Shown piece after piece: positions 39,617 through 51,429 of a stretch of 64,000 nt of DNA (position 1 is the first letter of the stretch; every line of letters starts with the position of its first letter). The stretch comes from Eutreptiella sp. 'Long Island Sound 2002' (lineage: Eukaryota; Euglenozoa; Euglenophyceae; Eutreptiales; Eutreptiaceae), in contig OZ038380.1 of the NCBI GenBank assembly GCA_964036045.1, positions 65,828,591 through 65,892,590 on the forward strand. Reading direction: 5' to 3'. Below the pieces are notes generated by a model. It made no database searches, was not told the DNA's origin, and saw only the letters and a program-made list of their open reading frames with translations. Made by a program: the position numbers and the translations under genes.

Positions 39617-40504
39617 TGAAGCGTTTGGGGGGAGGGCAACCTCCAAGCTTCCCTTGGCATGCATGACCCCAACCCCATGAAATCCAAGACTTCCTCTCGA
39701 ATTTGGGTTTCTCCAAAGAATTCTGTGATCCTTGCCTCGGCCATGACACAATCTGGCGTCCTGGGCAAGAGATGAAGGTATATGTAGACAATATAAACAT
39801 GTAGACATGTAATATGTATATGTAACAATTCTATACTATAATACTAGCTTAGAAAAGAAGACGAAGTGAAGGTGGCGGCGTCGCCGCCATCAGAAAATCT
39901 GACGGCTACGAGTCGTCGCCATCAGGATCTCCACTGGGATCCTGCCCAAACTGGGCCAAACAGTGGTTTTTGGGCGAAAAACAATGAAATATAGTGATTT
40001 TTGAGTCAAAAACACTCATTTCCCGTGTCTCCCCACAACGCGTCGCGTAGCCGACACGACGCGTTTCTGTGCCAATTCAAGCTATATATGAAAAGGCCCA
40101 CTGTTGGGCCACGCCATGGGCGTCTGGCTGATTCCTGGGATCGCCTCAGGATTTTTTGAAAAATGCGTGAACGTGCTTAACTTCGCAAAAATTGACCTTC
40201 GCAGAACGCCGCGAAAAAGGTCACGCTACATTCCTTTATTTCTAAAAACGATAAATCAATCATAAAATTGATTAAAATCTCCAGAAATCGTGAAATAAAA
40301 CTACGATCTGGAGCTGCGTCGCGCAGGCGACGACTGTCGTCGCCAGCCAAAAAATGACGAAAAATGACGATTTCTGGGGTATTTTAGAGAAATCCCACAG
40401 AAATTGAGATGACGTAATCAGCACAGAAAAATTCCTGAGCCAGCCTGGCGAAGAGCGCCACAGGCTGGGCAGCAGGTATGCCTGAAGCACCCCATACCGC
40501 TTCG
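39617..40504 (-). repeat. 5' LTR of the non-autonomous element
   Basis: Starts TGAAGCGTTTGGGG and ends CGCTTCG on the plus strand; the last base differs from the other copy's A. Orientation is set by the polypurine tract beside the left LTR. Confidence 0.88.
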
Positions 40505-42157
40505 CTGTGTGCCAAGTTGAGGACCCACCATTGGGCATCCGCTTTGAGGATGTCCATGGCGGGTTGTTTGGGGAGGGGTGTCCAGGCTGTCCCATGATGC
40601 GATGGCTAGTTCTATCCTGGAGTGGTGGAGGTGTGGGGTTGCCCTGCGGCTTAGGAGTCGATCGATGTGGAGGGGGATGACGGGATCGTTGGGGCCTTGC
40701 GCTGGTGGGAGCATCGCTGGGATGGCTGTGGGGTCCCAGTGGTGTTGATGGGCGGCGAAGGTGTATAGGGCGGCGGTGATGATGTGGTGGGCTTGCCCCT
40801 CCAGGACGATAAGGCCCTCTGCGAAGAAGCCCTTTGGTAGGTGAGCTGTGGGGTGGACAGTGATGTGGGCCAGGGCGCGTTGGTGGGCCTTTTTTCCCCC
40901 TTTTGGCGCTTGCGTCTGTTTGTCCCCCGGGATGTGCTGGTGTTGGTCTTTTGCTGGGGGCGGTCCAAGGGCGAGGAAATCTACTCCGTGCAGGGGGATG
41001 GCGTGTTCCCTGGACCTGTTCGGCAGGATTCATATGCGCGGGTCCCCCGGTACGGTGCCCGGGTACATGTTGCCAGTGATGGTGGGGGCCGGAAGCGGTT
41101 GGCGCAGGGGCAAGGTGCATGGGGTGCAGCAGGGCAGGTCATTGTGCTCACACCGGGGGTGGTTGATGCCGTACGGGATGATGCGCACGGCGAAGGGTCC
41201 GACGGCGCGATGGAGTTTGTGGGGCTGGATGTTGTAGAGGCGTGCCACCGCACGTGTGTGGGAGTACCCTTCGCTGATCCACACGGTGTCTGTCTGTGAC
41301 GCCGCTTGGTTCAGGCAGTCCTTGATGATGCCTGTGATCGTGCGGTTGTGGGTGGCATCAGACATACTGGCGGGGGAGGTGCTGATGCGGGGGATGGTGT
41401 GGTTGTCGTGGAGGGTGCGGGCCTTGCGCCTTGCATCGTGTCGGTGCTGGGCCTCCTGGGCGGGGCTGTGTACGCCTGTGTGTTTGGGCTTCTTGTTGGG
41501 GCGGTCTGCCGTGTGGAAGGGGGTGGCCAGGAGGGGGCGTGATGGAGGGTGGGGTGTGGGAGGTCCGCCCGTGTTGTCCACGTGTACAGGGTGGTCGCGG
41601 CGGCCCCCTCCGCCTGTATGGTGTATCGCTCGTCGTGTCGGCAATGGGTGACGAGGAAGTTGGGGGCCCTCAGCTCATACAGCTTTGTGGTGTAGGGGAG
41701 GTGGCGGGTGACGATGATCTTGGCGGCGTCGTTCTTGCAGGTGGTGGTGTAGGGGATGATGTAGTGGGTCGCCCATTTGTTGTGGTGGGTGTGCTCTGTG
41801 GTGTCCAGCTTGAGTGGGGGGCAGATTGGTTTCGGCGATGGGGGCTTTTCTTGGGCTTTCGCGTGGGGCGCCACTTTGGTTTCGACCAGGTATTGCGGGC
41901 TCCAGGTTTCCGGGGCCCTTACTTGGGTGGCTGCCGCTGCTGCGGCCTGGAGGAGGGTGGTGGTGTTGGTGTCTAGCGGGGGGGGGGGGGCTGGTTGGGG
42001 GGTGAGGGTGTCATCATCTTGATATGCCCACCAAATGGTGTAGCCTCGTTGGGTGTTGCGGTGTGGGGTCTGGGTCTGGGCTTGCTGGATGGATATTGCG
42101 GTCTTGATGTCCTCCGCTGCTTGTGGTTTTATGCGTGTGGCGTACACCCATAACCTC
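40505..42157 (-). pseudogene. ORF1-like protein of the LINE, N-terminal part
   Basis: Minus-strand coding: RLWVYATRIKPQAAEDIKTA, YTIWWAYQDDD, WATHYIIPYTTTCKNDAAK, LPYTTKLYELRAPNFLVTHCRH, then after a frame change MSDATHNRTITGIIKDCLNQ, HRAVGPFAVRIIPYGINHPRCEHNDLPCCTPC, and later LPKGFFAEGLIVLEGQAHH. CEHNDLPCCTPC may be metal-binding. The first residues of the longest frame (MATGNDRKQQEA) are translated minisatellite, so the true N-terminus is lost at the 42157 junction. Role presumed from position upstream of the endonuclease/RT. Confidence 0.5.
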
Positions 42158-42605
42158 GCTTCCTGTTGCTTCCTGTCGTTTCCTGTCGCCATGCTACTTT
42201 TTGCCTTGCGCCTTCCTGTCGCTCTCCTGTTGCTCTCCTGTTATCCCCTCCTGTTGCTCTCCTGTCGCTATTTCCTGTTGCCTTCCTGTCGCCCTCCTGT
42301 CTCTTGCCCGTCGTCTTCGGGCCGCCTCCCTGTCCCTTCCCTGTGGCCTCCCTGTGGCCCAACGTGGTAACGTGTCGCTCTCCTGTCGCTTGGCTGTTGC
42401 TTGCCTGTCGCTTGCCTGTCGCCTTCCCGTCGCCTCCCTGTCGCCTCCCTGTCGCCTCCCTGTGGCCCAACCTGGTAACCCGCCGCTCTCCTGTTGCTTG
42501 CCTGTCGCTTGCCTGTCGCTTGCCTGTTGGTTGCCTGTCGCTTGCGTGTCGCCTTTCTGTCACCTCCCTGTCGCCTGCGTGTGGCCTCCCTGTCGCCCAA
42601 TGTGT
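42157..42605 (+). repeat. 11-bp minisatellite, array 2
   Basis: Same CCTGTCGCnnn units, spacers ('cccaacgtggtaac', 'cccaacctggtaac') and right edge ('cccaatgtgttaccctattg') as array 1. It truncates the LINE on its left and abuts a Harbinger-like relic on its right, as array 1 does. Confidence 0.9.
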
Positions 42606-43900
42606 TACCCTATTGCTGGAAGGCCACAAACACCTCAAACGGGCAGTTCGATAGTAACATAAATGTTATTTGTTGATGCCGAGTTATCAGATCTCGCCTT
42701 AGCAAACCTACCTGGGGGTGTGCAAAGCAATGTTGCAAATCGCAGATCGATGGTCCAGGCATTTGCATTGTTTGACAATCCTAAATTCCTAACACTCTTG
42801 GTGATCTACTATGCACATTTGCATGGCCGCTCAGCTATAGGCTCCCAACCATTTTGCAAATCAAACTGAATCTCACAATGATGTAGTACACACGCCGCGA
42901 AGAAGAAGTAGGTCAACTCATTATATTCGTTCGATCCACCTCGGCTCTTAAGTCGATGAAAAAGGCCAAACTTCTTGATGTTGGAGAATGCATTCTCAAC
43001 AGCAATGCGCTCCTGAGGTGCAATGATGAAAGAGCAGTGTACTACACGAATAAAAAGTACATTTATTTGGCTTTGGGCTTTTGCGTACTAGCATAAATAC
43101 CTTGGACACCATTCGATTGAACCGGCTAACATAAACTTCCGCTACCACTTGTTGTGCATGTTGCCTCGGCTGTCTTCGACCATTGCCCCGGCCACCACCA
43201 GGCTGAGCTTGACCTCTACCCCCACCACCTCGACCTCCGCGTCTACCTCGTCCGGCTTTGCGCAAACCGGGCTCCGGTCATGGCCTCGGCAGCCCAGTGA
43301 CTTTGTTGGGACATGTCGGATAATGAAGGTCACCAAGGCGCATATTAGGGCGAGGTCCATCCCACACCCAGGCAAGAGCAGCATCCATATCTCTCGTAAT
43401 GTCTGGGTCGTAGGCCTAAAATAGACAAAAATAGGCATTTTGATGCAAAGGTGGAAGGCCCCCACCTTTAAACGCGACGATTCCCACTCCTGAGGTGTCC
43501 CATACATTAGGAGGATACCACCACGAACAAGCGATGACTTCAGGGCCCGGATTGAGAAAAACGTTAAAAATAATGGCATGACCTTTCTTTTCTCCCTTAT
43601 TGAACCAAAGAAGCCGCCGTAAAACCCGATCTTGCGGCTTGGCGATGAACACATGAGTTGAGTCCACTATTGCAGAGATATTTCGCATCAATCGGTGTTC
43701 GCTGTCTGCATATTACCAGCGCCACACATTGGTGCAGCAAACAAATTGGTTCTGTCCCAGCGGTCAAACATGGCCTTGATGGCGGAGCGCACGGCCCGAC
43801 GTGTAATGTCCAACTTAGACGCAACCCTAAGAATTTGGTGGTTAATGTAACAACATGCGAACAAAAGTGAATTTATGCCGCGACGCAAAGGAGCTCAAAA
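42606..43900 (-). pseudogene. Harbinger-like transposase relic, second copy, uninterrupted
   Basis: Minus strand, from the right: INHQILRVASKLDITRRAV (helix-turn-helix-like), ISAIVDSTHVFIAKPQDRV (first catalytic Asp), LLWFNKGEKKGHAIIFNVF, then a Gly/Arg-rich segment (GRRGGRGGGGRGQAQPGGGRG), and finally, after frame changes, an ERIAVENAFSNIKKFGLF-like end with the presumed catalytic Glu. Order and spacing fit PIF/Harbinger DDE transposases. Stops and frameshifts make it non-functional. It serves as the empty site for the copy split by element 1. Terminal repeats were not identified. Confidence 0.6.
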
Positions 43901-44186
43901 AACAATCTAGTAAGGCGAAAATACATACCTTCCCTGCCGTTCGCCATCCCGTAACAATGTTATAAAGATGATAAGTTGATCCAAGTCGATTCTAATGCTG
44001 GCCGCTGCGAATCCTAAAAATGAGATCCAGTACCCCGTTGCGGATATGTTCAACATTGGTGTTCTGAGCAAACCCTAGAGAGATTTGTGACACACCATCG
44101 GATATCATGCGTTAATACTGTTCCAAAACCCTTTCCTCTTATGAACATTGTCTTTGGACTCCAACCCATCCACTTTGCATCATGAG
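43901..44186. other. No recognisable feature
   Basis: Short non-coding stretch between the transposase relic and the 30-bp minisatellite. Confidence 0.35.
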
Positions 44187-44516
44187 TTGTGCTGTGCTGT
44201 TCCATGCGCTGCTGCATTGTGCTGTGCTGTGCGGTGGGGTGCTGAGTTGTGCTGTGCTGTGCGGTGCGTTGCTGAATTGTGCTGTGCTGTGCCGTGGGGT
44301 GCTGAATGGTGCTATGCTGTGTCGTGCAGTGCTGAATTGTGCTGTGCTGTGCTGTGCGGTGCTAATTTGTGCTGTGCTGTGCCGTACAGTGCTAAATTGT
44401 GCTGTGCTGTGCCGTGTGGTGCTGCATTGTGCTGTGCTGTGCGGTGCAGTGCTGAGTTGTGCTGTGCTGTGCTGTGGGGTGCTGAATGGTGCTGTGCTGT
44501 GCTGTGCTGTGCAGGA
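44187..44516 (+). repeat. 30-bp minisatellite, 11 units
   Basis: Eleven units of 30 bp, typically TTGTGCTGTGCTGTGC followed by GGTGCRGTGCTGAA. Being ten codons long it gives a Cys/Ala/Val/Leu decapeptide repeat in one frame, which I do not take as a gene. The words resemble parts of the A-poor repeats. Confidence 0.9.
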
Positions 44517-45539
44517 GAGCTCAGAGAGAGACCGGGGAAACAGGGCAGAGACATTGCCTGTCCCTGGAGTCCTGAACGCGTTGTTGCCGGGCTTGTGCTG
44601 ATCTCGTGGGCTCGAGTTCGTTGGACTCTGTGGGACACAGTGTGTAAGGCAAACAAAAATGCCTCATGGGCAACCACAACCCATGTGATCATCACTGGTG
44701 CATTCCACGTCCGGTTTCCTCGTGTCCGGGTGCTGGAGCCGCCAAGGTGACAAGCAACGCACCATACCTATGGACCCGCGAAGCCGCCACCCAGTTGTTT
44801 CTTGGACCCAGTCAACCAACACATAAACAACGCCGAAACTGCTTTGCATACCCGTAGGGAGGACAGCAGAGGGGACTTCTCGGCCTCAGAGAAAACGGAA
44901 GAACCATCAGAGTAGAAAGAGTCAGCCAACGGGAGCAAGGCAGCAGGGTCGGGATCTGCCACCAGCGAGCACAGACTGTCACTCGTGAAGAATCCTCGGA
45001 TAGGCGATAGACCAGTGCAAGGAAACCTGTGAGGGAAAATAGGTCCTGATCTTGGGGATAGAAATGGGTCAGCTATCACTGCTGCACACTGATCAAGCAG
45101 GTAAGTTGTACACACACACACACACACAACGACCTTTTCTTTCTTGCTCTTATTTGTTTCTGACTGTCTTATTTTTGTCCACTTCTTGCGACATTTTCTG
45201 TTTATAGTTTATAATCAGTTCTTGTGAGTTCTTGCTGTCGGGACGAGTTCTTGTTGTCGGGACCTGTCGGGGCCATTTATGATCGGAGCAGTTTGCAGTT
45301 GACACTTATCCTTATCTTCCTCATTTGGCTTTCAGTGTCAGGTGAAATCTACCTGCTGAATGTAGTGGTTCCATAAAAGATTAAAGTTCACCAAATGGTA
45401 AAGGTTTATCGATGTAACAATGAAATGACATCTTCATAGGAATTCAAATAAATCTAAATCATTGGTTCTCATTTTCTTTACATATACCCACCTATAGAAA
45501 AAACCATGTACTATTTTGTCTCACTTGTTGTCCTCCACG
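44517..45539. other. Non-coding stretch with a short CA run
   Basis: No gene seen. A (CA)n run lies at 45110-45128 just after 'caggtaagttgta', which looks like a splice-donor consensus but has no supporting exon. Confidence 0.35.
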
Positions 45540-45995
45540 AGCCTGTCGCTCTCCTGTCGCATCCCTGTCGCCTTCCTGTCACCTTCATGTCGCAAAAAAA
45601 CACCCTGCCGCTCTCCTGTCGCTCTCCTGTCGCTCTCCTGTCGCTCTCCTGTCGTCTTCTCCTGTCTCTTCCCTGTCGCTTCCCTGTCACCGCTAGCCGT
45701 ATCGCCCTCCTGTCGTCTTCCTTTCGATTTCCTGTCGCTTATCCTGTCGCTATGTCTTGTTTCCTGTTGCTTCCCTGTCGTCTCCCTGTCGCCACCCTGT
45801 CGCCGCCCTGTCGCTTCCCTGTTGCCCTCCTGTCGCAGCTCCCCTGTCGCCTTCCTGCCGCCTGCCTGTCGCTTCCTGTCGCTTCCCTGCCGCTTTCCTG
45901 CCACTTTCCTGGTGTTTTCCTGTCACCAACCTGTCGTCTTCCTGTTGCCACCCTGTCGCCTTCCTGTCGCTCCCTGCCGCATTTCGCCGTCGCCT
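45540..45995 (+). repeat. 11-bp minisatellite, array 3
   Basis: CCTGTCGCnnn units with more variants and interruptions than arrays 1 and 2, and without the 'aacgtggtaac' spacers. No transposase relic follows; instead the dispersed segment also seen near 3640-3960 follows. Confidence 0.85.
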
Positions 45996-48180
45996 GCCTC
46001 ACGTGGCCCGAACCTAATGCTCCAGAAACGCTCCAAACTGCCGCAAAACCACAAAAACACAACAAATTTGGCAAACAAAGTTGATTTCCCGACGTTTTGG
46101 CACGAGCAAATCATTTTAAGGGGTAACAGGAAGGGTTAGGGGGGCTCATAGTTGTCAGTACAAAATTCAGCCCGTATTTCGCGGAGACTGGTTGAAAAAC
46201 CGCTTGAAACGGTGCTATTTCACAAAAACGACTACCAGTGACCCAAAAATCAAAAAGTCACTTTTTTTTTCCGTTGCGATCGTTTTGAGTGGCATGTGTG
46301 ATTCTTTTTTTGGGGGTGCCAAAAAAAATTCGCTGGTTGCCAATTGGTAACCTAGTGGTCCGGACATTGCCCCTCGGCGGGCCCCCTCCTCGCCTCAGCC
46401 AATCTGGTGGGCCCCTGCGTGGGAGAGTGAACAAGTCAAGTGTTGGATGCTAGACCCTTGCGAGGGTCTTGCTCACGTTCCCGACACACCGCCCCCCTAT
46501 CAAAAAGAACACTAAATCGGGCTGCAGAATGTTGACAACCCAACAGGGTCATCTTGTGAGACCATAAGGGGTCTAAAGGCGTCTAGGGCAAAACTGAAAT
46601 GTTTTTAGTTATTTTGACGGGGTCTTAAAGGGTCACTAGAAATTTGCGGATCCAAATTTTGACCCGTTTTGGAGTTTCAGTCCAATTAAATGTCGACATC
46701 AGAGGTTCCAGCCCGCTGGCTAGCAGAATTCTGACAGCCCCCCCCCCCCCACCCCGATTCATTTGTTTTTCACCTGTGGGACCCGGTGGGTTATACAGGG
46801 TGCCACACCCCCTATTCCAAGGGTGGTCAGTGCAACACTGGCGCTCGTTTCCCACCAATTGACAATCACACGTCGCTCTGAGATCCACAGTGTGTCCAAG
46901 TGGACACATTTTCCTTTCATCATAGGGAACACCAAATTTTGATGGCAAAAAAAGGGTTTTTGCATTTTACGCTCAGTTTGGGCAGTGAGGGTGTGAACCA
47001 CCTATTTAGGACACACCGGATTCAATTTTGATATCCGTTTGGATCCACTGGCCATTGATACCCCTCTCAGCCCGGGATTGCAGATTCTGATTTCTAGTTG
47101 GCATCACGCAAAATACATTTCTTTGTCAAAAAATTCCGTTTTTGTCAATTTGTAGGCCCAGGGGGGTCCATTTCGTGACAAGGCCCCTTATTTTGAGGGT
47201 CCGCGACGCAGCGACAACCTTTGATTGTGTTTTTGCAAAATCCACACAGGTGTGAGCATTGCACAAACACCCGTGTGGATTGTGCATAAACAGATTGTCA
47301 CCAGATGACCTCTTGTGGTCTGCAGCAGGGTCCTGCAGGATAGCCTTTGGCAACAATTGCAAAAATCAGCCAAAATTAGACCCTACAATTGCTCTTTTTG
47401 GAAACATTCGCTAAAAATGAGGTCCGACGCCCCTTGCCTCCATAATTTGAGGATGCTGGACACAATGCCGAGGTCTGTTTCTCACCAACTGCGCACTGAA
47501 TGCAACAAATTCCATCAACAGCCCCCAAGATTGACTGATTTTGATAAATTTTGACATTTTTTGATGCCGAAAATGCGCTTTTTGGACTTTTCGACGGATG
47601 ACAGAAACCAAGATAGGTAAACCCCTTTTTTTGAGGTTGCTGAGTGCAATGGTGCTGCTATCCTTTTGGGTCCATTCACCAACCACATCACACATATGGT
47701 TGCGCGACATGGAGTTTCTGCTCAAGGGTGATAAGCAGACAATTTGAAAACCAATTTTACGCCTCCGCCTAATTTCAACATCGCGGATTCAATTATGACG
47801 CCCGTTTCTGACCATCTTACCCACCCCCTTTTGTAGACAGCACAGAGGCTGTCCTGAAACCAGACCGGGTCGTCAGGAGCAGAGGTCGCAGTGGCATGGG
47901 CAGCAACATTGCTTGGCACAGAAAACATAAGGATAGTGTTGACAGAATATTATCCTGCAAACAGATATGATACATGTAGCCAATGAAATACCAGATATGC
48001 ACATATGAGAAATCCACCCTATCATCCACTAATTGATATAATTACTAAACCTCCAAGATTGCCTTATCTATCCCACGTCCTATGTTCCTAACAAGGGAAT
48101 GGACTATAATATACACTATCCCATATATATCCCATGTATAGGGCCATGTAATGATCCCTTAGGGGTAATATGCTAGCGCA
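45996..48180. other. AT-richer non-coding DNA with dispersed repeat segment
   Basis: From 46060 to about 46330 there is similarity to 3690-3960 ('gagactggttgaaaaa', 'cattttaaggggtaac'). Beyond, there are many T- and A-runs and no credible reading frame. Confidence 0.4.
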
Positions 48181-48192
48181 GGGTTGTTATCT

Positions 48193-48215
48193 GCTTCACC
48201 CCCCCCACTTGAAAC
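48193..48215 (-). promoter_or_regulatory. Possible polypurine tract and LTR start
   Basis: On the minus strand a purine run AAGTGGGGGGGG abuts TGAAGCAG, similar to the AAGGAGGGGGG/TGAAGCGG junctions of element 1 and the non-autonomous element. It could be the 3' end of a related minus-strand element. No second LTR was found in the window to confirm this. Confidence 0.35.
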
Positions 48216-48299
48216 GACTGCCACGGGCAGGAAGTATATGCCCAAGAGGAACGTAGCAGTCACAAAAAGCAGCAAATGTTGGGTCAGCACAGAATCCCT

Positions 48300-48390
48300 C
48301 CTATGGGAATCGAACCTACGCAGGCCATCTCGGTGCCGGCCGGACGGCCGCTGAAGTAGCTCCGACCGGTGGGAATCGAACCACCGCAAA
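48300..48390 (-). other. Two tRNA T-arm-like (B-box) sequences
   Basis: GGTTCGATTCCCA appears twice on the minus strand, 68 bp apart (about 48303 and 48371). A complete cloverleaf could not be built: no matching acceptor partner for TCGGAGC was found. They may be remnants of tRNA-derived sequence. Confidence 0.3.
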
Positions 48391-48399
48391 AACCACAAA

Positions 48400-51335
48400 T
48401 TCATCAACGGGATCCCGCAGATTGCACAAAGTAGTACGCGAAGTCGCGAGCTGTTGCGCACAGAGTCTGGTCCCCAGGTGTCGCATAAGGCTTTGTAGGG
48501 TCCAGCAGGTAAAATTGGTATTTTTCTTCAGAATTAGAACTAAAGGCAAAGTGAAATCACACTTTTAAACAAATCTGAAGGTAATGGTAACCGCAAAACG
48601 GCGCAACGCGACAGTACAAAATTTTACTTTTGGGAAAGAAAGGCCAGTAACAGTGACGGTAGAGTCCGACAGTAGCCTAGGACTGTGCCTGTGAGAGGGA
48701 GCACGTGGGAAAACAAAGATAGCGGACGGGGTAACAAGGATAAGGGACATCACAAACTGGATGGACTTGTGCCCGTCTCTGTCTTGTGCACACTTAGGCC
48801 ACTAATAAACACGGCCACAATGGCCCCACCGTGCACGCGGTAGCCCACTAAATAGAGGAGAGAGGGTACGATGGCCTCAGGGTAAATCACTACAAACACT
48901 AGGCACAAATTAAAACATGGGTATGATGCCCACACCTTTCACCTTCGTGCCTCAGACCATTTATGAGGGCTGGTATGTGCTTGAGGTGCTTGATGTGCTT
49001 GTCTAACGCTTGTAGTAACGAGTGAGGTCTTGCTTGTAAGATGTATGCTTGCTTGCTCACTTGCTTAAAAATGTCCAGACAAGGCCTAGCCAAAGGCCCA
49101 CTTGTAAACAGAACCGACACACAGGAAACCAAGGCCGGTGTGCCTTCTGGAATTTGAAAAAGCCACGGTTGTGGCTCCCTGATCCTGCTCATGGGCACGG
49201 CTCAGCAAAGGGCCGTGTCCTTGTGGATGTGTAATGTTAGCATGTGTGTCACACGAGATGCACCACGTAGAGGGTAAAGGAGGAGGTACGGAGATGGGAT
49301 GGGGGTGTGAGTAGATACACTTGAATAGACAAACCTCTTCACCATATAATAATAACCTGACCTCACTACTCACTGTCCACCTAGGAGCCATATTAGGCAT
49401 ACATATCATATATACACATAATAGAGCGATGGACGCCAACAAAAACGAGACACACTTGTGCGCGCATATTCATTTGCAGGGCCCGGAGGTTAACACTCGC
49501 CCGAGGGCATCACAGGGTGTCGGCCTCGCGATGCCGGCCTTGGAGCACGTGGTGCTACACGCCTACACAAACGAAATCTCCCACAAACCACTCACGTACA
49601 TACAACGAACGGTAAACTTACTCAGAATAGAACACTTGTATAGATATGCCACCTTGTTGCTTGGTGTTCGTGTGTGTCTTGAGGGCGTGCGTATAGACAC
49701 TTAGGTTAGCTTGAGTGTTACCTTTGTGGGTGTGTGTGTTACTGGCGGGCAGTAAAGCAGGGGCTCACCTCCATGCGCAAACCTGGGGGGGTCGCCCATA
49801 CTGTCCTGCTGGTCTATCAGCCCACCAAGCTCCCCGGGGGCACGATGAAACGCCCTGAAGGAGCCTTTACTCCCCGTATCCCTATACACCGTGTATGACG
49901 GTGCATGTTTACACCTCCGTGTGTAAACTTGCTACGGCGTACACAGTTACAAAACCCGAAGGTAGGTCAACCTAGGTCTTGCTTGATCGGGGGGCGGGTG
50001 ATAACCCACGTAATAGGCAACCATATACTCCTGTAATCAAAAAAAGCGCATGCACACACACGCACGCGACCAAACGGACACAGGGCACACCCGGTTTTGG
50101 TGTGTCACGAAGAAAGACGTCTGTGTGTGCTGTGGAAACGCAAGTCCACGCAAGGGCCACTACAAAAACATGCCACACCCATATCCCAACTCCTTCGGTT
50201 GGACGTTGGGATAGAGGACCCCTCGGGTGTTGTGGAAATCCAAGTCCACTCCTGGGGAACTCTAGAGACAAAAGCAACATATATATTCTCTCATAAATGT
50301 ATGCATGTGCACACTCGCCCTTTTCGTCATCTCGTTTGTTGCCCTTTCGTTGCAGGCAGGAATATCCCCCGTGACACTTGCCAAGGACATGAACAAAATA
50401 CCCAGCCAGCATGTGGCCCCATGCAATTGCAATGGAGGGTACCCACTCCCAACCCGGGCACGCATAGCGACCGGGGATAAATCCCCAGGCGGCGGAGGTT
50501 GCAAAGTCCGCAACGCCATTGCCTTAGAAGACCCCACCCACGCAAGGAGTGACGGGGCAAAGGCACCCATTGCAATTCATATTAGGATACTTGTACGTAG
50601 AGGACGACCCCTCCCTCTAGGCTTAACACCTCACCATATGTAGTGGCAATTTGGCACGCCACAAAATTTTTTCCAATGTAGGGTGAGCCACACGAGTACT
50701 TGGTGCCGTGTATACTTTACCTTCGTGTGGACAAGGGCAAATTGGGGGAAAACCATCACGCCCAATACAAAGAGGGAAAATTGGTTGTACCCGCCAACCC
50801 CAGGAAGCTTTTCAGCCTTCGCCACTTTTGAGCAAATGTTTTAGCTCGTTGGCCTGGGTCACGGGTCAGGGACGGTCGTGGGGTCGTGGTTTTGGTACAC
50901 GGCGGCACTCCGAAACCTTGCAAGAACCACAATGAGCACAACGCGGTGGAGTCTTCGGGAAGTGCTTGCCACGTTGTCAGCAACCTTGACAGGGGGCGTC
51001 ATCCTGGGCACGACTTTGTCCTGGTGGTGGTAGGAGTGCTCCAGTAAGACCCAAGGATAGGGGTTTGAATGGCATTACGACCCCCGAAAGAACACGTCCC
51101 ACTTCCGCCCCAGGTTATATGCCACGCCACCCCACCCCAAGGACTGTCAAGCCTTTAGCAGTGAGAAAGGTAGATGGTGGGGTAAACATGCGGTACCCAC
51201 CGCTCTGCTCCTCTGGGGATTTTTGTAACCAAGGGGCGCGCCGTGCATGCACATTATCGTCACATCTTCTACCTTTTTCCAACCGCTTCTTGCTCTCTCC
51301 GTCCTTCCCCAAACAACAATATATCCCCATATTGG
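48400..51335. other. Non-coding DNA beyond the 3' end of element 2, possibly its 3' LTR
   Basis: No gene recognised. It lies where the 3' untranslated region and LTR of minus-strand element 2 would be expected, but the matching 5' LTR is outside the window. Internal near-repeats ('caagtccac' words near 50135 and 50240) are present. A purine-rich minus-strand stretch at 51289-51315 is a candidate polypurine tract. Confidence 0.35.
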
Positions 51336-51429
51336 TTAGGGTTTTCTTTCCGTGGCACGCTCATGAGAGCGGTCCACCAAGGTGGGCCAGGAGGTCAATG
51401 GTTTGGGTGAGATTCTGTTTCTGCAAGTA

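Larger units (their letters stand above)
37860..40504 (-). mobile_element. Non-autonomous LTR retrotransposon (TRIM/LARD-like)
   Basis: Two direct repeats of 887-888 bp flank about 870 bp without coding capacity. Ends are TGAAG...CTTCA inverted. A CTGT direct repeat flanks the element (37856-37859 and 40505-40508), and removing the element with one CTGT rejoins the ORF1 frame (NLAHR-VLMAAQ). The purine tract AAGGAGGGGGG on the minus strand abuts the left repeat, so the element is oriented minus, with its 5' LTR at the right. The purine tract and the first LTR bases match chromovirus element 1 over 24 bp (19024-19047), suggesting mobilisation by that family. Confidence 0.85.
25400..42157 (-). 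mobile_element. Decayed LINE (APE-RT-RNase H type) and associated reading frames
   Basis: On the minus strand from high to low coordinates: ORF1-like protein (42157-40505 and 37859-36898), AP endonuclease (about 36900-35990), RT (35990-34300), a post-RT region, RNase H (32931-32350), a CCHC-like finger (31950), an Ulp1-like cysteine protease segment (31280-30370), a Pro/Ser-rich stretch (30300-28635) and an SR-rich stretch (26688-25400). Two insertions interrupt it. The high-coordinate (5') end joins an 11-bp minisatellite at about 42157, so the element is probably 5'-truncated. There are multiple frameshifts and stops. The low-coordinate limit and whether the Pro/SR-rich part belongs to the same element are uncertain. 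Confidence 0.7.

Noticed and set aside
44187-44516. Decapeptide-repeat gene over the 30-bp minisatellite
   Set aside because: Open frame arises from a 30-bp unit lacking stops; no flanking coding sequence.
45100-45128. Splice donor (caggtaagt) next to a CA run
   Set aside because: No exon, partner acceptor or coding sequence nearby.
48300-48390. tRNA gene
   Set aside because: Two B-box-like arms but no acceptor stem partner or complete cloverleaf.
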